A DNA stretch of 64,000 nucleotides, from contig CBIHON010000010.1 in the NCBI GenBank assembly GCA_966211965.1, positions 65,462 to 129,461 on the forward strand, in the 5' to 3' direction. Shown piece after piece: positions 32,836 through 42,418 of the stretch (positions are counted from its first letter, which is position 1; the number at the start of each line of letters is the position of its first letter). The stretch is from CBIHON01 sp966211965 (GTDB taxonomy: Bacteria; Pseudomonadota; Gammaproteobacteria; Burkholderiales; Burkholderiaceae_D). The notes under the pieces were generated by a model. It was given only the letters and a program-made list of their open reading frames with translations, made no database searches and was not told where the DNA came from. The position numbers were made by a program, and so were the translations under genes.

Positions 32836-34722
32836 TCAACTCGGCGCACACATCACCACCCCCTCATTACTCCACCCTCGCGCCACCACCTGCTGTATCG
32901 CCGTCTGGCTACTCGTAATCCGATGATTGCTATCCACCCCACGCGCAGCCCCATTGTTATACGCCCGATAAACCGGCACAGTACCGCTCGGACACGCTCC
33001 ATTCACCGGCGCGGTCGAGATGAAATCGAGGCTCTCGAAATTCCATCTTTTCTGGGTGCTCGGCGTACTTGCCTGCAGCTGTTTGAGGTTGGCGCATTCC
33101 GCCGCATCGACCGTATAGAAATGTGAATTGGGCCCCGGCGAGATGCTGCCGTAAAAGCGGCAAACCGGCGTGCTGCCGCCCGACTTGAAGGTGAACCCGG
33201 TGCGCATCCAGCCTGCGCCCGCGCTGCCGCTGTCGATCGCCGCCGCTTCATTCGCATTGGCTGTGATGAAGTAGTTGTCGAGCGTCGTATTGTAGAACTC
33301 GACGACAGAGGCCGAGTTGGGCGTCAGCGTGACAAGCTGTACGGCCTTGGCCGGAATGGTGAACTGGCCGCCGGTGACGCCGCTGCTGACCTGGATGGCG
33401 GCGTCGGCATCGCTCACCGTTTGCACCGCGATCTGGTAATCCGCCAGCGTCTTGCCGTCGCCGAATGACGACGTCCAGCTCTTCGAGGAGTCGTTGGTAT
33501 TGGCGACCAGGATGGCGCGGCCGCGCGCGCTGTCCTCGCCGGCCAGAACATAGACGCCGGACATGCTGCCGCTGGTTGCCAGCCTTTGTGGGTAGCGCGA
33601 CATGTCGTGCCACAGGTCGAAGGCGAGGCCGATTTTTTTGGGCTTGCCGTCCGCGGTGTAGATGCCGTAGAAGCTGGTGGCGTTGGCATCGGGGTCGGTG
33701 CCGCGGTAGAACAAGGTTTGCTCGACATCGCTACGCTGTTGCAGGCCGATCCAGCCGCCGGTAAGAATCGCGGCGCCCTTGCCGCCGGCGCGCAGTTCCA
33801 GCGCTTCGGCCGCGTTGTTGACGTTGGGTGTGTTCCACTCGCTGAGTATGGATTTCACGCCGGTGAAGCCGCGGCTGTCGAGTTCCTGCCGGAAGAAGGC
33901 GGCGCAGTTGGGGAAGTCGGCCGGATCGATGGTGTAGATATGCCAGGAGAAAAAGTCGAAGGGGCTGCCCTTGCTTTTCACATAGTCCAGGAAGGTGCGC
34001 ACCCAGGCCTGGCCATCGGGCGATTTGCAGCCGCCGGGCGTGACGCCGGGGCCGCCGATCTTCATGCCCGGAAAAGCACTGCGTAAAGCTCTGGCGGTCG
34101 TATCGTACAGCGTCAGGTATTGGGCCTGGGTATAAGGCTTGGGCCAGAATTGCACATTGTCCGGCTCGTTCCAGATTTCGACGTAGCGGAAATTGCTGGT
34201 GAAGCCGTTCCACTGGCCTGCGCGGTAGTGGCGCAGTACGTTGACCGCGGCCTGCACCCAGTTGGCCAGTTCGCTGTCGGCCGGCGGCGTGGCGTTGTTG
34301 TAGGAGTCGCCCAGGCGGAAAAACGGTTCGAATCCGCCATTCACGATCCCTGCATAGGTGGTGTCGCTGGAGCGTCCTTCGCTGCCGACGGCGCCGGTGA
34401 AGTTGTAGCTGCTCGATAGCGCCGGGTCCTTGGTCCGGTTCGGATACATGGTGGCCATGTCGAGCGGACCGTAATAGTCGTGGTTGCGGATCAGGTTGAT
34501 TCCCAACTCTTTGTAGACCGTGGTCAGATCGGCATTGGCGGCTTTGCCGGAGGGCAGGGGGCCGATGTTGATGCCGAGCAGCGGGCTGATGCTGCCGTTG
34601 GCTGCGCCTACCGTGTAGGTGACGTCGGCCGCCTGCAGCGGCGAGGACGGCAATGCCAGCATGAGCAGCGGAAGGATTCCGGTGACGATGGCTTGCCCGG
34701 CGCTTGGTCGTTTCTTATCCAT
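32836..34722 (-). CDS. Secreted GH39-like glycoside hydrolase with C-terminal DUF5648-like domain
   Basis: A 628-residue secreted enzyme: signal peptide (about 1-31, ILPLLMLALPSSPLQAA). A TIM-barrel catalytic domain follows (about 35-380), with acid/base Glu186 in VEIWNEPDN and nucleophile Glu295 in ILSEWNTP, the GH39/clan A pattern. Next come a beta-rich domain (about 385-470) and a C-terminal region (about 474-628) with VEFYNTTLDNYFITA, FYTVDAAECANL and PVYRAYNNG. These match the DUF5648 beta-trefoil-like repeat found on bacterial exoproteins. The substrate may be a beta-xyloside or related glycan; that is inference. The start follows GGGAGGAGAA. It is monocistronic-looking. Confidence 0.85.
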   Translation of the reverse strand: MDKKRPSAGQAIVTGILPLLMLALPSSPLQAADVTYTVGAANGSISPLLGINIGPLPSGKAANADLTTVYKELGINLIRNHDYYGPLDMATMYPNRTKDPALSSSYNFTGAVGSEGRSSDTTYAGIVNGGFEPFFRLGDSYNNATPPADSELANWVQAAVNVLRHYRAGQWNGFTSNFRYVEIWNEPDNVQFWPKPYTQAQYLTLYDTTARALRSAFPGMKIGGPGVTPGGCKSPDGQAWVRTFLDYVKSKGSPFDFFSWHIYTIDPADFPNCAAFFRQELDSRGFTGVKSILSEWNTPNVNNAAEALELRAGGKGAAILTGGWIGLQQRSDVEQTLFYRGTDPDANATSFYGIYTADGKPKKIGLAFDLWHDMSRYPQRLATSGSMSGVYVLAGEDSARGRAILVANTNDSSKSWTSSFGDGKTLADYQIAVQTVSDADAAIQVSSGVTGGQFTIPAKAVQLVTLTPNSASVVEFYNTTLDNYFITANANEAAAIDSGSAGAGWMRTGFTFKSGGSTPVCRFYGSISPGPNSHFYTVDAAECANLKQLQASTPSTQKRWNFESLDFISTAPVNGACPSGTVPVYRAYNNGAARGVDSNHRITSSQTAIQQVVARGWSNEGVVMCAPS

Positions 34723-34844
34723 TTCTCCTCCCGATTTTGCAACGATTGGAAAACTGCAGGCAGCTACCTTCTTATTATTGATGTGTACGTAAATCCTTAC
34801 CCATGCGCCGTCATGGAGCGAGCAAACGACACTGGACACTGGCT

Positions 34845-34879
34845 CCCAGCGTTCGCTGGGACGACACGGAATGTGTCGT
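34845..34879. repeat. Two adjacent small hairpins upstream of the GH39 gene
   Basis: CCCAGCG-TT-CGCTGGG is followed at once by ACGACAC-GGAAT-GTGTCGT. They lie after hslO and before the GH39 start on the minus strand, and resemble dispersed intergenic hairpins rather than a T-tailed terminator. Confidence 0.55.
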
Positions 34880-34916
34880 CAATTATGTAAAGCTAATCGC
34901 AAATTCTTAAAAACCC

Positions 34917-35843
34917 TCAATGCTTGACCGGACTCGGCGCGCGCAGTGTTTCCGTGGGCATTTCCGTCGCAAACAATTGCGTGCAATCGACTTTGTCGAA
35001 CGCGTAATGCTGCCCGCAAAAATCGCAATTCACATCGAGCTTGCCAAGCTCGGCAAGCGCCGCTTCGACCTCAGGCAAGCCTAGCATCTTGAGCATGTTG
35101 CCGACCTTTTCGCGGCTGCAGCCGCAGTGGAATTGCGGGTGCTTCGGTTCGAATACGCGTACCGTTTCTTCCCAAAACAAACGGCGCATCAGCGTGCTGA
35201 TGTCGGTGGCCAGCAATTCTTCATGCTTCAGGGTGGAGGCCAGCGCAACGGCGCGGTCCCATTCCTCCAGGTCGTCCGATGCGGGCGCGTCGATGCCGCC
35301 TTCACGCGGCAGTTTTTGCAGCAGCAAGCCGCGCGACACATCCTGGTTTGCCGCCAGCCACAGCTTGGTGTCCAACTGTTCCGAGCGCAGCATGTAGTTC
35401 TCGATCACCACCGCGATTGACTCGCCGTCCAGCGGCACGATGCCTTGGTAGGGTTGCTGGCCCGGCAGCTTGTCCAGCGGGTCGAGCGTGATCACGAAAC
35501 GCCCCTGGCCATGGGCGTTGACCAATTGCGGCAGCGTCGTGCCTTCTTCGATGGCCGCGCCCGGCGCCAGCTTTGCGGTGGCGCGCAAACGCATCTCGGA
35601 ATCGCATTCGACCACCAGCAGCTTGACCGGCCCGTCGCCATGGATCTGCATGATGATCGCGCCGTTGAACTTCAGGTTGGCGCTCAGCAATGCGGCGGCG
35701 GCCAGCATTTCTCCCAGCACGGTTTGCACTGCTTGCGGATAATCGCGGCGTGCTTGTACTTGGCGCCAGGTTTCGGAAATCTCCACCAGTTCGCCGCGCA
35801 CGGCGGAATTTTCAAACAGGAATTTTTGCAGCGTGTCCGACAT
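34917..35843 (-). CDS. hslO: Redox-regulated chaperone Hsp33
   Basis: A 308-residue Hsp33, a holdase chaperone switched on by oxidation of its zinc-binding cysteines. The C-terminal redox switch is present as FHCGCSREKV and, about 30 residues later, CDFCGQHY, the C-x-C and C-x2-C pair. The N-terminal domain contains the conserved GDGPVKLLVVECDSEMRLRA and YQGIVPLDGESIA. Length is slightly above the E. coli protein. The start overlaps the stop of the gamma-carbonic-anhydrase-like gene by one base (TAATG), so the two are coupled. Confidence 0.96.
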   Translation of the reverse strand: MSDTLQKFLFENSAVRGELVEISETWRQVQARRDYPQAVQTVLGEMLAAAALLSANLKFNGAIIMQIHGDGPVKLLVVECDSEMRLRATAKLAPGAAIEEGTTLPQLVNAHGQGRFVITLDPLDKLPGQQPYQGIVPLDGESIAVVIENYMLRSEQLDTKLWLAANQDVSRGLLLQKLPREGGIDAPASDDLEEWDRAVALASTLKHEELLATDISTLMRRLFWEETVRVFEPKHPQFHCGCSREKVGNMLKMLGLPEVEAALAELGKLDVNCDFCGQHYAFDKVDCTQLFATEMPTETLRAPSPVKH

Positions 35844-36367
35844 TATCCGATCCGTTTCAAATTCGTTTTAAAAAACTGCGCGCGCTCGACGTAATTTCTG
35901 GTATTGCCGTGCATGCGTGCGATATCGTCTGCATTCAAGGTGCGCACGGCTTTTGCCGGTGCGCCGACGATCAGGGAATTGTCGGGAAACTCCTTGCCTT
36001 CGGTGACCAGCGCGCCGGCGCCGACCAGGCAATTTTTCCCGATTTTCGCATTGTTCAAAATGACTGCCTGGATGCCGATCAGCGAGCCTTCGCCGATGCT
36101 GCAACCGTGCAGCATGGCTTGATGACCGACCGTCACATTGTTGCCGATGGTCAGCGGATAGCCTGGGTCGGTGTGCAGGATGCAGCCTTCCTGCACGTTG
36201 CTGTTTTCGCCGACGACGATCCGCTCGTTATCGCCGCGGATCGTGACGTCGAACCAGATGCTGGCATTGGCTTCGATACGCACCTTGCCGATGATGTTGG
36301 CGGACTCGGTGACGTAGGCGCTGGAATTTATCTCGGGAACATGTTCGCCCAACTGGTAAATGGCCAT
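35843..36367 (-). CDS. Gamma-carbonic-anhydrase-like (YrdA/PaaY) hexapeptide protein
   Basis: A 174-residue left-handed beta-helix protein made of hexapeptide repeats (IGKVRI, ASIWFD, VTIRGD, and so on). The three metal-ligand His expected for gamma-class carbonic anhydrases are visible in CILHTD and TVGHQAMLH. RGDNERI and GAPAKAVR are typical of the YrdA/CaiE/PaaY subgroup. Many members have weak or no anhydrase activity, so the catalytic role is uncertain. It is the first gene of a two-gene unit with hslO, divergent from the DUF455 gene. Confidence 0.9.
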   Translation of the reverse strand: MAIYQLGEHVPEINSSAYVTESANIIGKVRIEANASIWFDVTIRGDNERIVVGENSNVQEGCILHTDPGYPLTIGNNVTVGHQAMLHGCSIGEGSLIGIQAVILNNAKIGKNCLVGAGALVTEGKEFPDNSLIVGAPAKAVRTLNADDIARMHGNTRNYVERAQFFKTNLKRIG

Positions 36368-36453
36368 GGATTTTCCGTAGAATTAGAATTTGGCTCGGAT
36401 AAGGCACCCGAGCCGAATCCTGAATATAAAGTGCCATTTTACCGCTCCTCGTT

Positions 36454-37284
36454 ATGCCTGCATCGTTTGATCAACTGCTTGCCGCTGTTCCAACGGAATT
36501 GCGCGGTGCTGCCTTGTACTGGTTGTGCGAACCGGATGCCGCGTGCAAGGCGGAAGGCGTGCGTTTACTGGGAGAGGCCTGGCAAAGCGCGACGATGACG
36601 CTGGATAGCGAATCGCTCTTCGTGCCTTGTGCTGCAATTCCCGGCCGCCCGCCACGGCCCGAGCTGGTTTCGCCCTTATCGGTCCAGCACCGTTCGATGC
36701 GCACTCCCGAAGGCCGGGCGGCGCTGATCCATGCGCTCGCGCATATCGAATTCAATGCGATCAATCTGGCGCTTGACGCGATCTGGCGTTTTCCTTCCAT
36801 GCCGCGCGGCTACTACGCCGACTGGCTGAAGGTCGCGGTGGAAGAAGCGCTGCACTTTTCGCTGCTGGCGGCGCATTTGCGCACGCTGGGGTTCGATTAC
36901 GGCGACTTCAGCGCACACAACAGTTTGTGGGATATGGCGGAAAAGACCAAGGACGACATCCTGGCGCGCATCGCCCTGGTGCCGCGCACGCTGGAGGCGC
37001 GCGGCCTCGATGCATCGCCGCCGGTGCGCGCCAAATTGGCGCAAGCGGGCGACATCGAAGCGGCAAAAATAATCGACATTATTTTGCGCGACGAGATTGG
37101 CCACGTGGCGGTCGGAAATCGCTGGTATGCCTGGTTATGCGAAGCGCGCGGATTGGAGCCGATTGGAACTTACGCCGCGTTAACTGTTCAATACAAGGCG
37201 CCGCCTTTGCGCGGGCCGTTCAATCTCGAGGCGCGCCGCCTGGCAGGATTTACAGAGCAGGAACTGGACGCCTTAAATTCATAG
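36454..37284 (+). CDS. DUF455-family ferritin-like protein
   Basis: A 276-residue protein of the DUF455 group, which has a ferritin-like four-helix bundle. Likely di-metal ligands are the Glu/His of ALAHIEFNAINLALD, EEALHFSLLAAHLR and RDEIGHVAVGNRWY, the E-x-x-H type pairs of that fold. No function is established that I can name with certainty. It is transcribed away from the gamma-CA gene and precedes a patatin gene by 89 bases on the same strand. Confidence 0.88.
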   Translation: MPASFDQLLAAVPTELRGAALYWLCEPDAACKAEGVRLLGEAWQSATMTLDSESLFVPCAAIPGRPPRPELVSPLSVQHRSMRTPEGRAALIHALAHIEFNAINLALDAIWRFPSMPRGYYADWLKVAVEEALHFSLLAAHLRTLGFDYGDFSAHNSLWDMAEKTKDDILARIALVPRTLEARGLDASPPVRAKLAQAGDIEAAKIIDIILRDEIGHVAVGNRWYAWLCEARGLEPIGTYAALTVQYKAPPLRGPFNLEARRLAGFTEQELDALNS

Positions 37285-37373
37285 TGATGGTGAAAGCTGT
37301 CGAAAAACCTTCGCAGGAAGATGGCGACGGCGATTCCGTGCCGCAGGCACTCTAGCAATTCGCGGAGCAGGTG

Positions 37374-38405
37374 ATGGCCATACAAAAAAAAACCGTAACA
37401 CTGGCATTGCAAGGCGGCGGCTCTCACGGCGCCTTTACCTGGGGCGTGCTGGATCGCCTGCTGGAAGACGATCGCATCGAGTTTGAAGGCATCACCGGCG
37501 CCAGTGCGGGTGCGATGAATGCCGTGGCGCTGGCTTACGGCTACGCCATCGGTGGGCGCGACGGTGCGCGCCAGTCGCTGAAAAATTTTTGGAACAGTGT
37601 CGCGACCAAGGCGCCTTTCAACCTGGCGCCGGATGACTCCTACACGCGGGAAACCATCGGCATGCAATCGCATCCGCCGGTTGCATTGCATGCCTTTCTT
37701 TCGTTGACGCGTTTTTTCTCGCCATATCAGCTTAACCCCTTCGACATCAATCCGCTGCGCGACATCCTGGAGACCAATATCGATTTCGAGCGTCTGAAAA
37801 GCGATGGCCGGATCAGGTTGTTCATCGCCGCGACCCATGTCCGCACCGGCGCCTTGAAGCTGTTTCGCAACAAGCAGATCACGCTCGACACCTTGCTCGC
37901 CTCGGCATGCCTGCCGGCGATCAACCGCGCGGTGGAGATCGACGGCGAAGCGTATTGGGACGGCGGTTTCACCGCGAATCCGCCGATCTTTCCGCTGTTG
38001 CATCAATGCACGGCAAAGGACATGATGGTGGTGCTGCTGGACTCGCATCCGCGGCCGGCGATACCTGCCACCGCCGATGAGATTTGCGCGCGTTTGACCG
38101 ACATCGGCTTCAGCTCGGCGCTGTCGACCGAGTTGCAAGGTCTGGCGCTGGCGCAGCGCGAGGCGCGGCGCGGAATGTTCGCATTCGGCCGCATGGAGCG
38201 CAGGTTGCGTAACCTGAATATTCACCTGATCGAGGCTCAGGATTTCATGAGCAGGCTGAGCGGGCGCAGCAAATTGAATACCCATTCGCCTTTCATCAAT
38301 GCCCTGCGCAACGAAGGAAGAAATCAGGCCGAACTCTGGCTGGCGAAAAATTTTGTAAATATCGGGGCGCGTTCGTCTTTCAACCTGGCGCAGTTTCTGC
38401 GTTAA
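37374..38405 (+). CDS. Patatin-like phospholipase
   Basis: A 343-residue patatin-family lipid acyl hydrolase with no signal peptide. It has the oxyanion motif GGGSHGAF (about 14-21), nucleophile Ser44 in GASAG, and the catalytic Asp of the Ser-Asp dyad in YWDGGFTANPP. It would hydrolyse phospholipid or other acyl esters in the cytoplasm or at the membrane. ATG at 37374 chosen because GGAG lies six bases upstream; the preceding GTG is too close. The C-terminal region (about 230-343) is basic and less conserved. Confidence 0.92.
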   Translation: MAIQKKTVTLALQGGGSHGAFTWGVLDRLLEDDRIEFEGITGASAGAMNAVALAYGYAIGGRDGARQSLKNFWNSVATKAPFNLAPDDSYTRETIGMQSHPPVALHAFLSLTRFFSPYQLNPFDINPLRDILETNIDFERLKSDGRIRLFIAATHVRTGALKLFRNKQITLDTLLASACLPAINRAVEIDGEAYWDGGFTANPPIFPLLHQCTAKDMMVVLLDSHPRPAIPATADEICARLTDIGFSSALSTELQGLALAQREARRGMFAFGRMERRLRNLNIHLIEAQDFMSRLSGRSKLNTHSPFINALRNEGRNQAELWLAKNFVNIGARSSFNLAQFLR

Positions 38406-38487
38406 ATGATTTTCATGAATTCCTAGGCTACCGCGGTAGTGGACCGCTCCTACATTCGTTTCGGCGATGAACGGCAAATTGGGAGTT

Positions 38488-40098
38488 TCAATATTTCTTT
38501 GCCCGCTCTTCTTCCATCAGCCGCAATACGCGCCGCTGTAATTTCCCGCTCGTCGTCATCGGCAGTTCCTCGACGAACTCGATCTCTTTCGGATATTCGT
38601 AAGGCGCCAGTTTGCCGCGCACATGCATTTGCAATTCTGCGATCAGCTTGTCGTCGGCGGCGCGATTGCGCTTGACGCCGGGCGTCAGCACGATGAAAGC
38701 CTTGATGATATTGCCGCGTTCGTCATCCGGTTTGGGCACCACGGCGGCATTTGCGACAGCACGATGCTTGACCAGGCAGTTTTCGATTTCCGACGGCCCG
38801 ATGCGATAACCTGCGGCCTTGAACATGTCGTCGGCCCGGCCCTGATACCACAGGTAGCCGTCTTCATCCATCGAGGCCAGGTCGCCGGTGCGGCACCATT
38901 CGCCGCTGTATTTGTTCTGCGTCGCGTCCGGGTTTTTCCAGTATTCGATGAAAAAAATCGGATCGGGATCGCCATGGATATCGGTCCGGTTGAGCGCGAC
39001 TTCGCCGGTCTCGCCGGGCTTGACGACCTGGCCTGCCTCGTCGATCACGGCCACGCGGTGGCCTGGGTAGGGGCGGCCCATGCTGCCGGGCTTGGCCGGC
39101 CATTTTTGCGCACTGTTGCCGACGATGTAGTTCATTTCGGTTTGTCCGAACATCTCATTGATCGTCACGCCCAGCGCCGAGCGGCCCCAGTCGAATACCG
39201 CATCGCCGACTGCTTCGCCGGCACTCATGATGGCGCGCAGTTTGAGCGTGAATTTTTCGCGCGGCGCCGGGACCGCTTTCATCATCATCTTCAAGGCGGT
39301 CGGGAACAGGAAGGTATTGGTCACGCCGTATTTTTGCAGCAGGTAAAAAGCCGTCTCCGCCGAAAAGCGGCCGCGATAACCGACGATCGGTTTGCCGAAA
39401 TACAGCGTCGGCAACAGCGCATCCATCAGGCCTCCGGTCCAGGCCCAGTCGGCCGGCGACCAGAATACGTCGCCTTCTTGCGGGAACCAGTTTTGCGAGG
39501 CGACGAAGCCGGTCAGGTTGCCGATCAGCGCCGCGTGCGGCAGCAATGCGCCTTTGGGGGCGCCGGTGGTACCGCTGGTGTAGATCAGGATAGCGGGATC
39601 GCCCGCCTTGGTTTCGACTGCTTGGAAGCTGGGCCCGACGCGCGTCATTTCCAGATGCCAGTCGAGCGTATCGGGCGCGTCGCAGGCGATTGCAATCACA
39701 TGGCGCAGCGCAGGGCAGGCCGCGCGGATTTCGTTCATGTCGGCGAGTGTGGCTCGATCGATGATGGCGAGTATCGCTTCACTGTTTTGCAGCCGGTATG
39801 CCAGCGCATCCGGACCGAACAGGATCGACATCGGCATCGCCACTGCGCCGATCTGGTAGCAAGCCATGTGGGCGATCGCCGTCTCGGGACGTTGCGGCAG
39901 CACGATTGCGATGCGATCGCCGCGTTGCACGCCGCGTTTGCGCAAGACGTTGCTGAGGCGATTGGCCTGCGCCTGCAAGGCGGCATAGGTCAGCGTGGCG
40001 GTATGGCCGAGTTCGTCCTCATATTGGATTGCGACACGCGATGGATCTTTGGCCCAGCGGCTGCAGCAGACTGCGGCGATGTTGAATTCCGCTGGCAC
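38488..40098 (-). CDS. AMP-forming acyl-CoA synthetase
   Basis: A 536-residue ANL-superfamily ligase that would activate a carboxylic acid via acyl-AMP to acyl-CoA. Motifs: ILIYTSGTTGAPKGALL (P-loop), NEMFGQTEMNY, GEWCRTGDLA, GRADDMFKAAGYRIGPSEIE and the C-terminal catalytic Lys in TSGKLQRRVLR. The sequence resembles medium-chain or acetyl/propionyl-type synthetases; chain length is not decidable. No ATG fits the N terminus, and the frame is closed by a stop upstream, so GTG at 40098 is used. It is divergent from an alpha/beta hydrolase gene with a dyad operator between them. Confidence 0.92.
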   Translation of the reverse strand: MPAEFNIAAVCCSRWAKDPSRVAIQYEDELGHTATLTYAALQAQANRLSNVLRKRGVQRGDRIAIVLPQRPETAIAHMACYQIGAVAMPMSILFGPDALAYRLQNSEAILAIIDRATLADMNEIRAACPALRHVIAIACDAPDTLDWHLEMTRVGPSFQAVETKAGDPAILIYTSGTTGAPKGALLPHAALIGNLTGFVASQNWFPQEGDVFWSPADWAWTGGLMDALLPTLYFGKPIVGYRGRFSAETAFYLLQKYGVTNTFLFPTALKMMMKAVPAPREKFTLKLRAIMSAGEAVGDAVFDWGRSALGVTINEMFGQTEMNYIVGNSAQKWPAKPGSMGRPYPGHRVAVIDEAGQVVKPGETGEVALNRTDIHGDPDPIFFIEYWKNPDATQNKYSGEWCRTGDLASMDEDGYLWYQGRADDMFKAAGYRIGPSEIENCLVKHRAVANAAVVPKPDDERGNIIKAFIVLTPGVKRNRAADDKLIAELQMHVRGKLAPYEYPKEIEFVEELPMTTSGKLQRRVLRLMEEERAKKY

Positions 40099-40178
40099 GG
40101 GCCCGCGGAATTACTGGTAAAGATTGTGGTAACGGTCCTGCAGTTTTTCATGTTCTGCGGGCAATGGGGACTCTCCGG

Positions 40179-40197
40179 TATAATCGAACGATCGTTC
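40179..40197 (+). promoter_or_regulatory. -10 box with overlapping TetR-type operator
   Basis: TATAAT (40179-40184) is followed by the perfect dyad GAACGATCGTTC (40186-40197), 38 bases before the hydrolase ATG and about 90 bases from the divergent acyl-CoA synthetase start. The dyad is of the kind bound by TetR-family regulators. No such regulator gene is in the window. Confidence 0.55.
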
Positions 40198-40235
40198 TAT
40201 TGTTGCCAAATTTACGGCCATCTATCGGAAAAGAC

Positions 40236-41111
40236 ATGAAACCATCTCGCTCAGAATTTATCACGGTCCGCGGTCTTCAGTACCATATTCGTCATTGGGG
40301 CCGTGATGATGCGCCCAAGTTGTTCATGGTGCATGGGTGGATGGACGTATCGGCATCTTTCCAGTTCATGGTTGATTGCCTGCAAGCTGACTGGCATGTG
40401 ATTGCACCCGATTGGCGCGGTTTTGGTTTGAGCGACAAATCGGGTACCGATAGCTATTGGTTTCTGGACTACATCGGCGATCTTGACGCGATCTTGCAGC
40501 ATTATTCGCCGGACGAGCCGGTGAATTTGCTCGGTCACAGCATGGGCGGCAACGTCTCCATGATTTATGCCGGCGTGCGGCCGCAGCGGATCAGGAGACT
40601 GATTAATTTTGAAGGCTTCGGCATGCCGGCCGTGCAACCCGAACAGGCGCCAGGACGTTACCGCAAATGGCTGGACGAGTTGCGCGAAATGCCCAGCATG
40701 CGCACCTATGCGACGCAAGCCGAGGTTGCGGAGCGGCTGCAAAAAAACAATCCGCGCCTGAGCGATGAACGCGCGGCTTTCCTGTCCGGCCATTGGTCGG
40801 CGCAGAATGCGCAGGGCCGATGGGAAATCCTGGGCGATCCGGTGCATAAATTGAGCAGCCCGATTCTGTATCGGGTGGAAGAGGTGACGGCCTGCTGGCA
40901 GGCGATCAGCGCCCCGGTGCTCTGGGTCGAGGCCGACGACACGGACGTATGGCGCTGGATGGGCCCCAAGGACAAGGCACGCATCGAGATCGATCGCCGC
41001 ATCGGTTTTATTGCTGATGTGCAGAAGGCGATGATAGAGAATGCCGGGCACATGCTGCATCACGATCAGCCGGAGGTGCTGGCGAAGTTGGTGGAGGAAT
41101 TTTTAGTTTGA
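40236..41111 (+). CDS. Alpha/beta hydrolase
   Basis: A 291-residue alpha/beta hydrolase. The lid-core order is standard: VHGWMDVSASFQ (oxyanion HG), DWRGFGLSDK, the nucleophile elbow GHSMGG, an acidic residue in EADDTDVW, and the His of NAGHMLHHDQPEV. The substrate is unknown; it could be an ester or thioester linked to the acid that the divergent acyl-CoA synthetase activates. The start at 40236 (MKPSRSEF) is chosen because the upstream extension would lie over the TATAAT and operator. Confidence 0.9.
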   Translation: MKPSRSEFITVRGLQYHIRHWGRDDAPKLFMVHGWMDVSASFQFMVDCLQADWHVIAPDWRGFGLSDKSGTDSYWFLDYIGDLDAILQHYSPDEPVNLLGHSMGGNVSMIYAGVRPQRIRRLINFEGFGMPAVQPEQAPGRYRKWLDELREMPSMRTYATQAEVAERLQKNNPRLSDERAAFLSGHWSAQNAQGRWEILGDPVHKLSSPILYRVEEVTACWQAISAPVLWVEADDTDVWRWMGPKDKARIEIDRRIGFIADVQKAMIENAGHMLHHDQPEVLAKLVEEFLV

Positions 41112-41135
41112 ATCAGGGTTTGTCTCGGCTACAGC

Positions 41136-42296
<1,161 letters not shown>

Positions 42297-42418
42297 GATT
42301 TTTCCCTTTTGTTTAAATGCGGCAAATCGGTGCCGCGTTTGCAGGAACGAACCGTAGCGTGCGCTGTGCGCACGAAATCTCTTTTGCGGGGGCAAGACTC
42401 GTGCTACGCCTCTTATTG

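Noticed and set aside
32442..32849. 135-codon minus-strand ORF and 81-codon plus-strand ORF between the ClpP-fold and GH39 genes
   Set aside because: No domain, no ribosome site and mixed composition; treated as a non-coding or decayed stretch.
37287..37355. 22-codon ORF between the DUF455 and patatin genes
   Set aside because: Too short and without a ribosome site or known leader role.
37188..38477. 429-codon minus-strand ORF opposite the patatin gene
   Set aside because: No domain, shadow composition; patatin motifs are clear on the plus strand.
38623..40239. 538-codon plus-strand ORF opposite the acyl-CoA synthetase
   Set aside because: Shadow composition, no motif; the synthetase is certain.
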